64,000 nucleotides of DNA, taken from NCBI RefSeq assembly GCF_040049195.1, contig NZ_JBDZDL010000003.1; one strand, written 5' to 3'. The notes below the pieces were generated by a model, which did not search any database, was not told the DNA's origin, and saw nothing but the letters and a program-made list of their open reading frames with translations. Origin of the DNA: NCEH01 sp040049195. GTDB lineage: Bacteria; Pseudomonadota; Alphaproteobacteria; Rhizobiales; Xanthobacteraceae. Below, piece after piece: positions 43,471-51,592 of the stretch. Made by a program: the position numbers and the translations under genes. Every line of letters begins with the position of its first letter. Within the stretch, counting starts at the first letter, position 1.

Positions 43471-44509
43471 CGCGCCGCCATCCGCGTCGTGTCCCGTCGG
43501 GGATGCCGAACTCCCCGCGCTGTTTTCTTTGCTTTCCGCTTATTCCACCGTGCTTCTGGCCTGCTCCGGCGGGCCGGATTCCACCGCCCTGATGGAACTT
43601 GCCGCCCGATGGGCGCGCCTTTCTTCCGCCTCACCCCGGCTGCACGCCGCCACGGTGGACCACGGCCTGCGCCCCGAAGCCGCCGAGGAAGCGCGGCTGG
43701 TCGCCCTTCACGCCCACCGCCTTGCGATTCCCCATGCAATTCTGACCTGGGCCGGGCCGCGCATTACCGGCCGGATCCAGGAAAGCGCGCGCGCCGCCCG
43801 CTATGCGCTGTTGGTGGCCCATGCCCGCCACGTGGGGGCGCAGGCCATCGTGACGGCGCATACGCTGGACGACCAGGCCGAGACGATCCTCATGCGCCTC
43901 GCCCGCGGCTCCGGCCTCTCCGGTCTTGCGGGCATGCGCGCCTCTTCGCGGCGGGAGGGCTTGGCGCTGCTGCGTCCCTTGCTTGCCTTTCCCAAGGCGC
44001 GGCTGATCGCAACGCTTGAGGCCGCCGACATTGGCTTCGTCAGCGATCCCTCGAACGCGAGCCCGAAATTCACGCGGGTGCGCCTGCGTGCCCTGATGCC
44101 GGTTCTGGCAAGCGAGGGCCTGGACGCGGCCGGGCTCTCCCGGTTCGGCCGACGGGTGGCGCGGGCCGAGGCGGCGCTGGAGCAGGCGACGGCCCGGGCG
44201 CTCGCGGATCTGGCGCCGGAGCCCTGGCCGCCCGCCGGGCCGATGCGCCTTGCGGCAGCGCCCTTCTTCGCCTTGCCGGAGGAAATCGCCCTGCGGGTGC
44301 TGCATCGCGCGCTCGATGCGGTGGGCGACGAAGGCCCGGTGGAACTGGCCAAGCTTGAGCGCCTGCTCGCCCGCATGACCGCCGCGCAGGCCGAGGGCCG
44401 CAGCGTTTCCGCGACCCTGGCGGGCGGGCGTATCCACCTCGCGCCCGGTCGGCTGGAGATTGCGCGAGCCTTGCCGCGCCGTGCCCGCCGCGTGGGCAAT
44501 AGCGCATAA
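43457..44509 (+). CDS. tilS: tRNA(Ile)-lysidine synthase TilS
   Basis: A 350-residue ATP-dependent enzyme that converts C34 of the AUA-reading tRNA-Ile to lysidine. The PP-loop motif VLLACSGGPDSTALMELAARW is intact, as is the second-half signature HTLDDQAETILMRLARGSGLSGLAGM and the VSDPSNASPKFTRVRLR segment. The GTG start at 43457 lies inside the cpoB 3' end (14-base overlap), implying coupling. It precedes ftsH by 153 bases, a common Rhizobiales order (cpoB-tilS-ftsH). Confidence 0.93.
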   Translation: MPAADAPPSASCPVGDAELPALFSLLSAYSTVLLACSGGPDSTALMELAARWARLSSASPRLHAATVDHGLRPEAAEEARLVALHAHRLAIPHAILTWAGPRITGRIQESARAARYALLVAHARHVGAQAIVTAHTLDDQAETILMRLARGSGLSGLAGMRASSRREGLALLRPLLAFPKARLIATLEAADIGFVSDPSNASPKFTRVRLRALMPVLASEGLDAAGLSRFGRRVARAEAALEQATARALADLAPEPWPPAGPMRLAAAPFFALPEEIALRVLHRALDAVGDEGPVELAKLERLLARMTAAQAEGRSVSATLAGGRIHLAPGRLEIARALPRRARRVGNSA

Positions 44510-44662
44510 TTGAGTCTTCTGGCTGCTGTTCTCCTTGGCAAGACACGGGCCGCGACCTATTTTAGCGTGGGACGCAAGGTGAGCGATGACGCAGAATGGC
44601 CATTCCGGGCAACTGGAAGCCCGATGCGGGGGCGCTGTCGCTGCGCTCCTCGTGAGGAATTT

Positions 44663-46588
44663 ATGAACGCCAACCTTCGCAATTTCGCCCTGTGGGTCAT
44701 TATCGTTCTGCTGCTTCTGGCGTTGTTCTCGCTCTTCCAGAGCCCGGGACAGCGCACCAGCGCGAACGACATTTCCTTCTCGCAGCTGCTCTCCGACGTG
44801 GATCAGGGCCGGGTGCGCGATGTCGTGATCGAGGGGCCGACCATTACCGGCTCGTTCACCGACGGCCGCGCCTTCCAGACCTATGCCCCCAATGACCCCA
44901 CGCTGGTGCAGCGCCTGTATGGAAAGGGCGTCTCCATCACGGCGCGTCCGATCCAGGACAACGTGCCCTGGTTCGTCAGCCTGCTGGTGTCCTGGCTTCC
45001 CTTCATCGCCCTGATCGGCGTGTGGATCTTCCTCTCGCGCCAGATGCAGGGCGCCGGCGGCAAGGCCATGGGCTTCGGCAAGAGCCGCGCCAAGCTGCTG
45101 ACGGAAGCCCATGGCCGCGTCACGTTCGAGGACGTGGCGGGCATCGACGAAGCGAAGAGCGAACTCACCGAGATCGTCGAATTCCTGCGCGACCCGCAGA
45201 AGTTCCAGCGCCTCGGCGGCCGCATCCCGCGCGGCGTGCTGCTGGTCGGCCCCCCCGGCACCGGCAAGACCTTGCTTGCCCGCTCCATCGCCGGTGAAGC
45301 GAACGTGCCCTTCTTCACCATCTCCGGCTCGGATTTCGTGGAAATGTTCGTGGGCGTCGGCGCGAGCCGCGTGCGCGACATGTTCGAGCAGGCCAAGAAG
45401 AATGCCCCCTGCATCATCTTCATCGACGAAATCGATGCGGTGGGCCGTCATCGCGGCGCCGGTCTCGGCGGCGGCAATGACGAGCGCGAGCAGACCCTCA
45501 ACCAGCTGCTGGTGGAGATGGACGGCTTCGAAGCGAACGAGGGCATCATCCTCATCGCCGCCACCAACCGTCCGGACGTGCTCGACCCCGCCTTGCTGCG
45601 TCCCGGCCGCTTCGACCGTCAGGTCGTGGTGCCGAACCCGGACGTGGTCGGCCGCGAGCAGATCCTGAAGGTGCATGCCCGCAAGATCCCCATCGCCCCG
45701 GACGTGAACCTGAAGGTGATCGCGCGCGGCACCCCCGGCTTCTCGGGCGCCGACCTTGCGAACCTGTGCAACGAAGCCGCCCTCATGGCCGCCCGCCGCA
45801 ACAAGCGCATGGTCACCATGAGCGAGTTCGAGGACGCCAAGGACAAGGTGATGATGGGGGCGGAGCGCCGCTCGCTGGTCATGACCGAGGAAGAGAAGAT
45901 GCTGACCGCCTATCACGAGGGCGGCCACGCCATCGTGGCGCTGAAGGTTCCGGCGACGGACCCGGTGCATAAGGCGACCATCATCCCCCGCGGTCGTGCG
46001 CTCGGCATGGTCATGCAGCTGCCGGAGCGCGACAAGCTCTCCATGTCTTACGAGCAGATGACCTCGCGCCTCGCCATCATGATGGGTGGCCGCGTGGCGG
46101 AAGAACTGATCTTCGGCCATGACAAGGTGACCTCGGGCGCGGCCTCCGACATCGAGCAGGCGACCCGCCTCGCGAAGATGATGGTGACGCGCTGGGGCTT
46201 CTCCGACCTGCTCGGCCAGGTGGCGTATGGCGAGAACCAGGACGAGGTGTTCCTCGGCATGTCCATGCAGCGCCACCAGAATATTTCCGAGGCGACGGCT
46301 CAGACCATCGACAAGGAAGTGCGCCGCCTGGTGGACGAGGGCTATGCGGAGGCGACCCGCATCCTCACCGAGAACCGCGAGGGCCTGGAAGCCCTGGCGC
46401 GCGGGCTGCTGGAATATGAAACCCTCTCCGGCGACGAGATCATCGATTTGCTCGGCGGCAAGCCGCCGGTGCGCGACACGGTGATCGAGCCCGCCAACCC
46501 GCGCGGCTCCGTCGTCCCCACGGCGGGCAAGAACCGGCCCCGTCCCGATGGGCCGGCCGGCAGCATAGAGCCTCAGCCACAGGCTTGA
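44663..46588 (+). CDS. ftsH: ATP-dependent zinc metalloprotease FtsH
   Basis: A 641-residue membrane-bound AAA+ protease. Two membrane helices bracket a small periplasmic domain (LRNFALWVIIVLLLLALFSLF, WFVSLLVSWLPFIALIGVWIFL). Walker A is GPPGTGKTLLARSIA, Walker B IIFIDEIDAVGRHRG, the SRH ATNRPDVLDPALLRPGRFDRQV, and the zinc site HEGGHAIVAL. It degrades misfolded membrane proteins and regulators such as LpxC. GAGGAATTT precedes the ATG at 44663; the longer open frame lacks conservation. A terminator follows 23 bases after the stop. Confidence 0.97.
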   Translation: MNANLRNFALWVIIVLLLLALFSLFQSPGQRTSANDISFSQLLSDVDQGRVRDVVIEGPTITGSFTDGRAFQTYAPNDPTLVQRLYGKGVSITARPIQDNVPWFVSLLVSWLPFIALIGVWIFLSRQMQGAGGKAMGFGKSRAKLLTEAHGRVTFEDVAGIDEAKSELTEIVEFLRDPQKFQRLGGRIPRGVLLVGPPGTGKTLLARSIAGEANVPFFTISGSDFVEMFVGVGASRVRDMFEQAKKNAPCIIFIDEIDAVGRHRGAGLGGGNDEREQTLNQLLVEMDGFEANEGIILIAATNRPDVLDPALLRPGRFDRQVVVPNPDVVGREQILKVHARKIPIAPDVNLKVIARGTPGFSGADLANLCNEAALMAARRNKRMVTMSEFEDAKDKVMMGAERRSLVMTEEEKMLTAYHEGGHAIVALKVPATDPVHKATIIPRGRALGMVMQLPERDKLSMSYEQMTSRLAIMMGGRVAEELIFGHDKVTSGAASDIEQATRLAKMMVTRWGFSDLLGQVAYGENQDEVFLGMSMQRHQNISEATAQTIDKEVRRLVDEGYAEATRILTENREGLEALARGLLEYETLSGDEIIDLLGGKPPVRDTVIEPANPRGSVVPTAGKNRPRPDGPAGSIEPQPQA

Positions 46589-46611
46589 TGACGCCGCCAG
46601 TTGTACCCTTG

Positions 46612-46639
46612 AAGATGCCCGCTTTCAGCGGGCATTTTC
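46612..46639 (+). terminator. Rho-independent terminator after ftsH
   Basis: ATGCCCGCT (46615-46623), TTC loop, AGCGGGCAT (46627-46635), then TTTTC. A 9-base stem with a short T-run, 23 bases after the ftsH stop. Confidence 0.8.
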
Positions 46640-47036
46640 ATGTTATGGGTCTGCGATCCGGACGCCGGCGGGCAGGCGAGGTGGAGCGATATCCCGGCCA
46701 CGCGTCGGCGATTCGCGCTGCGATCATCGATGCGCCGGGCCGGCGGATCTCTGCGGAGCCAAGACTTTGCAGCGCGGGAAGTCAGTGACGTTCCTGCGCT
46801 TTTCCTTGCGACGCCAGAGGAGCTGGGTATTGTTTGGCGTGGGATCAGCTTTTTGCGCGACGCGGTAGGTTCTCGTATTTTTTGGGAAGACAATTGCGAT
46901 ATTACCGTGCGCGGGGTTTAGGGCGGAGACGCATCGAGGTTTCAAGAGAACAGGCATCCTGAGCAGTTGCGGCTGAGCCTGTTGTCACAATGAAAGAAGC
47001 TGGCTCATCCTATATGCATGGCCGCCGGGGGCAAAC
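46640..47036. other. Intergenic region before polysaccharide locus 2
   Basis: A 397-base stretch after the ftsH terminator with no credible gene. Base composition becomes clearly less GC-rich between about 46830 and 47000, which fits a promoter region for the following glycosyltransferase. I found no clear -35/-10 pair or operator. Confidence 0.5.
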
Positions 47037-49709
47037 GTGTTGATGGAAACGGAGAGGGGCGAGGTTCACGAATTGGAGGCATTGCGCGCGGCGCTGGATG
47101 CCGAGCGCGAGCGGCATGCGCGCATGGCGAGCGAAGCCGCCCGGTTCAAGCAGGCTTATGAAAAGGAGGCGGCCGAGCATGCGCGGCTGCTGGGCATCGT
47201 CCAGAGTGACTTCGGTCTGGAGCGCGATCGGCTGAAAGCCGCGCTCGACCGTGAAGTTGCCCGTGCCGAAGACCGCGCACGCCAGCACGAAAGCGAACTC
47301 GCAAGCCTCAGCTACAGGCTGGAAGCCGCCCATCTTCGCGTGGAGCTGGAGCGCAACCGGCGGCATAATCTTTCGAAGCTCTTTCGCTCGCGGCCCGTTG
47401 CCGCCCGGCGCGGGGCGCGCGGCGTGCTCGGCCGCCTGATCCGCCGCTTCGGCGGCGGGGAACTGGAAGCCAATTGTCGCCTGCTGCTGGATTCCGGGCT
47501 CTTCGACAGGAATTTCTACACGCGGCAATATCCCTTGCCCGATTCGCTGCTCGTGGAGCCCGTGGTCGATTATCTGCTGCGGGGCGGGTTCGAGGGCTGC
47601 CGGCCCAATCCGGTTTTCGATTCGGAATTCTATTTCGCGACCTATCCCGACGTGCGCAACGCCGGCATGAATCCGCTGTGGCATTACATCAGCTATGGCG
47701 AGGCCGAGGGGCGCATCCCCAGTGCCTCGTTCAGCCCCTACGCCTATCGCGAGGAGCATCCGGAGCTGGAGCCGTGGCAATCGCCGCTCGCGGACTATCT
47801 GGCGCGGCACGCGAACCAGGAACGCGAGAGGTCGGGCTTCAAGGGCGCAGTCGGCGCGATCTGGGATGCCGGCATGCGCCAGCTGCGCTCCTATCGCTAC
47901 GCGCGGATGGCGAAGACCAAGATTCCCGCGCTGCGCGCGGGCCTCGCGGCGCTCGATGGGCGCTATCTCAGCTTTCGGCCCGGCCGCGGCGGGGTGCAGG
48001 AGGTGCTTCCCGCAGCGCGCACCGGAACTTACGAATGGCGCGGCCAGCCGTCCGGCTACACCTATATCGCCCCGCGCCGCCCGGCGGATCTCGATGCGCG
48101 CATTGCGCGCTTCCGGTCCACGCCCCGCTTCTCCATCGTCGTGCCGCTTTACAATACGCCGCTGGATGTGTTTCGTCGCATGGTGGCGTCGGTCGAAGCG
48201 CAATGGTACCCGCACTGGGAGCTGATCCTGGTGGACGACCGGAGCCCGCGCGAAGAGGTGCGGCAGGCCCTCGCCGCGCTCAAGGATCCCCGTGTCGTCA
48301 TCAAGACGCTGACCGAAAATCAAGGCATCGCCGGCGCCACCAACGAGGCCATCGCGCTTGCGGGCGGAGATTTCCTGGTTTTTCTCGACCATGACGACGA
48401 GCTGACCGAGGACTGCCTCTACGAGCTCGCGGCATGCATCGATCGGGACGACCCCGATTTCATCTATAGCGACGAAGACAAGATCGCGACCAACGGCACG
48501 CTCGTCGAGCCGTTCTTCAAGCCCGACTGGTCGCCCGATACGCTCATGAGCCTCATGTACACCTGCCACGTCAGCTGCGTGCGGCGCAGCCTGGCGCTGA
48601 AAGTGGGGCCGCTGCGTTCGGAATATGACGGATCGCAGGACTGGGATTTCGTGCTGCGCGTCACCGAGAATACCCACAAGATCTCGCATATCCCGAAGGT
48701 CCTGTACCATTGGCGCATCATTCCCGGTTCCGCCGCCGCCGAGTTCGACGCGAAGCCGGAAGCGCTCGCGGCGGCCGTGCGGCTGCGCCTGGACGCAATG
48801 CAGCGCCGGGGCGTCAGCGGCACCTGCGAGCCGGTGGAGGGCCTGCAGGCCTATATGCGCGTGAGGTATGATGTTATAGATACGCCGCGTGTCTCGATCA
48901 TCATCCCGTCCAAGAACAATTGGGCCGTGCTGCGCCAATGCCTGCGCTCGATCCAGGAAAAGAGCGTTTATAAGAATGTCGAGCTCGTCGTTGTCGACAA
49001 CGGATCGAGCGAAGCGGACACCCTCGCTTATCTCGACAGCCTCGCCGGCGAAGACGGCGTGCGGGTGGTGCGGCACGATTTTCCGTTCAATTTCTCCGAG
49101 CTCTGCAATGTGGGCGTGCGCGCCTCCTCGGGAGAGATCCTGCTGTTCCTCAACGACGATACCGAGGTGGTCACGCCCGACTGGCTCGACCGCATGGTCG
49201 GCTATGCCCAGCAGAGCCATATCGGCGCGGTCGGCGCCAAGCTGCTCTATCCCAAGTCGCAGCGGGTGCAGCATGCCGGCGTGATCTATATCGCCGATGG
49301 TCCAAGCCACGCCTTTCTCGGCGCGAATGCGAAGGACCCCTGCTATTACGCGCGCAACATGCTCGATGCGAACTGGCTCGCGGTCACCGGCGCGTGCCTG
49401 ATGGTGGAACGCAGCAAATTCGAGACCGTCGGTGGGTTCGACGAAGCCTTCCCGGTTGCCTATAATGATGTGGACCTCTGCTTCCGCCTGGTGGAGGCCG
49501 GCCTCTTCAACGTGGTGTGCCCGGCTGCGGAACTGCTGCACTACGAATCCATGAGCCGGGGCATCGATCACATCAGCGCGGAAAAAATGGCGCGGCTGCG
49601 CGCTGACAAGCGGCGGCTGGACGTGGCGCACCCGCTTTTCTTCATGCGGGATCCCTTCTTCTCCCCTAATTTGCATCCCAACGACCTTACCTTCCGCGTT
49701 CCGTCGTAA
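47037..49709 (+). CDS. Double-GT2 glycosyltransferase with N-terminal coiled coil and tyrosine repeats
   Basis: 890 residues. A coiled coil covers about residues 5-115. Repeats akin to those of the 1171-residue protein at 26561 follow at about 155-260 (FDSEFYFATYPDVRNAGMNPLWHYISYGEAEGR). The first GT2 domain starts near 362 (PRFSIVVPLYNTPLDVFRRMVASV, LDHDDEL as the DXD-type motif, FIYSDEDKI). The second starts near 617 (PRVSIIIPSKNNWAVLRQCL, LLFLNDDTEVV, YNDVDLCFRLVEAG). This two-GT2 layout is common in O-antigen or rhamnan-type chain assembly. GTG at 47037 sits 6 bases after GGGGG; an ATG two codons later is an alternative. Donor and acceptor sugars are unknown. Confidence 0.87.
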   Translation: MLMETERGEVHELEALRAALDAERERHARMASEAARFKQAYEKEAAEHARLLGIVQSDFGLERDRLKAALDREVARAEDRARQHESELASLSYRLEAAHLRVELERNRRHNLSKLFRSRPVAARRGARGVLGRLIRRFGGGELEANCRLLLDSGLFDRNFYTRQYPLPDSLLVEPVVDYLLRGGFEGCRPNPVFDSEFYFATYPDVRNAGMNPLWHYISYGEAEGRIPSASFSPYAYREEHPELEPWQSPLADYLARHANQERERSGFKGAVGAIWDAGMRQLRSYRYARMAKTKIPALRAGLAALDGRYLSFRPGRGGVQEVLPAARTGTYEWRGQPSGYTYIAPRRPADLDARIARFRSTPRFSIVVPLYNTPLDVFRRMVASVEAQWYPHWELILVDDRSPREEVRQALAALKDPRVVIKTLTENQGIAGATNEAIALAGGDFLVFLDHDDELTEDCLYELAACIDRDDPDFIYSDEDKIATNGTLVEPFFKPDWSPDTLMSLMYTCHVSCVRRSLALKVGPLRSEYDGSQDWDFVLRVTENTHKISHIPKVLYHWRIIPGSAAAEFDAKPEALAAAVRLRLDAMQRRGVSGTCEPVEGLQAYMRVRYDVIDTPRVSIIIPSKNNWAVLRQCLRSIQEKSVYKNVELVVVDNGSSEADTLAYLDSLAGEDGVRVVRHDFPFNFSELCNVGVRASSGEILLFLNDDTEVVTPDWLDRMVGYAQQSHIGAVGAKLLYPKSQRVQHAGVIYIADGPSHAFLGANAKDPCYYARNMLDANWLAVTGACLMVERSKFETVGGFDEAFPVAYNDVDLCFRLVEAGLFNVVCPAAELLHYESMSRGIDHISAEKMARLRADKRRLDVAHPLFFMRDPFFSPNLHPNDLTFRVPS

Positions 49710-49857
49710 GCGCGTGGTGCGTAAGGTCCAAGTGAGTACGCGGTGACATACGCCTGTGCTCGATTGCGGCGCACCTTCGGGGTGTAGAGTGTCTGTCGGC
49801 GGAAACCGTTTTGTGTGACCGTGCCGAGGGAAGGGCGAAAGGGGTCCGGTTTTGACA

Positions 49858-51513
49858 ATGAATGCGGCTTTGGAGGCAGCGGATATCGTCTGGTTCGATG
49901 TCTGCGAGACCTTATTCATCCGCCCATTGGTGGAGCCGGAACACCTTTTCGACCTGGTGGGTGCGCGCGTTGGCATTGTCGAATTCAAACGGCGTCGCAT
50001 TGCCGCCGAAGCGCTGGCGCGTAGCGAAGCTGCGGCGCGCGGCGCAGCTGTGACGCTGGACGGTATCTATGAGCGCCTCGAGGCGACGCCGGCGCAGCGC
50101 GACCTCGCCAGGAGAACCGAATACCGATTTGAACTCGCCCTGTGGCGGCCCGTCCCCGATGCGGTCGCGAGCTATCGCGCGGTGGCTGCCGCTGGCCGCG
50201 CCGTGCTGGGCGGCACCACGCACCTGCCGGCGGGCTTCTTCGACGAATTGCTGGCGCTGCATGACCTGCCGGCCGCGCCGGTGATTCTTTCGGATGCGGA
50301 GCGGGAGGCGGATGGCGCGCTCTCTCAGGCGGAGCTGATTGCGCGCCATATGAATGTGCGGCCGGATCGCGTCGTCCCGTTCGCCGAGGGACCAGCCGAC
50401 GACGACGATTTGGCGGACCCGCCGGAGCGTCCCGTTACCGAGGGAATTGCCTCGCTGGCCTATGGATTGCGCCGGATCGGCGGGGATGGGCTGGGCGGTG
50501 CCTGCGCCGCGCTCGGGTTCGAGATCGCGGGGCCGGCTCTCGCCGGTTTCGTGCATTGGCTCGGCGAGCAGGCGCGGCGCGATCAGATCGACTTGCTGCT
50601 GTTCTGCTCCGGCCCTGGCATGGCCCTGATCCGGATCGCCGACGGGCCCTATCCGCCGCTCCTGCCGCGCTACGGCTATTTCGCCACGGGTCCCGCCGCG
50701 ATCCTGCTGGCGGGAACGCACGATCGCAATTTCGACGCGCGCATTGAGCTTTTCATGGCCGGATGCCACGGCATGCGCGCCTTTGAAGTGCTGGAGCAGT
50801 TCGATATTCCCGTGCCCGCTCCGTTCATGATGGCGGACATCGGCCTCGGCGACGACGTGGTGATCGATCACGTCACCGAACCGCTGCTGCGACGCTTCCT
50901 CAGCGCGTATCGGTGGGAGATTCTCAAGATCGCGCGGCGCAATCGCCGGGGGCTGTTCCGTGAATTGCTGGATCTCGGCGCCGGGCCGAATATGCGGGTG
51001 GCGCTGGTGGATCTCGGCTGGGACGGAAGCCTGCTCGAATCCTTCATCCATACCGTGCAGGATATGATCGAGATCGAGATCTTCGGTTATTCCTTCTGCC
51101 TCCTGGATACCCAGGAGAGCCGGCGCCGGCAGGGGCTGCTCAACCTGAAGGGCCTTCTCTCGCGCAGCAGCCTGCCGCCCGAGCAGCTCGCTGCCATCGG
51201 CGCCAATCACGCCGCGATCGAGCTTCTGTTTACGCCGCCGCATCGGGAAATCATCGGGCTCGACGATCTGCCCGGCGCCGTCGCGCGGATCGAGAGCGGC
51301 AAAGGCTACGGCTCGGAGCGGCTGGAGGCCGTGTCGGCCGAAATTTCGGAAGGGGCGGCGTCTTTCGCGGCGTTGTTCAACACCTTCTGCGCCCGAGCCG
51401 GGTTCGAGCCGGACCCCATCGCGGTGTGCCAGCCTTTCCTGGCGGTGGCGGCGGATGCGCAGGCTGTCGCCGGGCCGGTGGTGGCGGCGCTCGAGGTGCC
51501 GGCTACGGCCTGA
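49858..51513 (+). CDS. HAD-like protein associated with polysaccharide locus 2
   Basis: 551 residues. The N-terminus has a divergent HAD motif I, IVWFDVCETLFIRPLVEPEHLF, resembling the FDxFDTL..PxxVF start of COG5610-type HAD proteins found in surface polysaccharide clusters; here cysteine and glutamate replace the more common residues. A second region (residues about 290-470: YGYFATGPAAILLAGTHDRNFDARIELFMAG, RVALVDLGWDGSLLESFI, FGYSFCLLDTQ) matches the C-terminal part of such proteins. The start could also be a TTG at 49852. It follows the double-GT2 gene by 148 bases and ends in a strong terminator. Its function is unknown; a role in modifying or regulating the polymer is inferred only from position. 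Confidence 0.72.
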   Translation: MNAALEAADIVWFDVCETLFIRPLVEPEHLFDLVGARVGIVEFKRRRIAAEALARSEAAARGAAVTLDGIYERLEATPAQRDLARRTEYRFELALWRPVPDAVASYRAVAAAGRAVLGGTTHLPAGFFDELLALHDLPAAPVILSDAEREADGALSQAELIARHMNVRPDRVVPFAEGPADDDDLADPPERPVTEGIASLAYGLRRIGGDGLGGACAALGFEIAGPALAGFVHWLGEQARRDQIDLLLFCSGPGMALIRIADGPYPPLLPRYGYFATGPAAILLAGTHDRNFDARIELFMAGCHGMRAFEVLEQFDIPVPAPFMMADIGLGDDVVIDHVTEPLLRRFLSAYRWEILKIARRNRRGLFRELLDLGAGPNMRVALVDLGWDGSLLESFIHTVQDMIEIEIFGYSFCLLDTQESRRRQGLLNLKGLLSRSSLPPEQLAAIGANHAAIELLFTPPHREIIGLDDLPGAVARIESGKGYGSERLEAVSAEISEGAASFAALFNTFCARAGFEPDPIAVCQPFLAVAADAQAVAGPVVAALEVPATA

Positions 51514-51539
51514 GCGATCGTTTGTCTCGATATCAAATG

Positions 51540-51571
51540 AAGAAGCCGCCCTTTCGGGCGGCTTCTTTTTT
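51540..51571 (+). terminator. Rho-independent terminator between the HAD gene and the RND permease
   Basis: GAAGCCGCCC (51542-51551), TTTC loop, GGGCGGCTTC (51556-51565), then six T residues. It ends the HAD-gene transcript; with its A-rich left flank it can also stop transcripts of the convergent RND operon. Confidence 0.92.
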
Positions 51572-51592
51572 ACGCGCGCTCCGGCTCCTGCC

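Noticed and set aside
43631..46276. An 881-codon minus-strand frame opposite tilS and ftsH
   Set aside because: Antisense shadow; tilS and ftsH are unmistakable on the plus strand.
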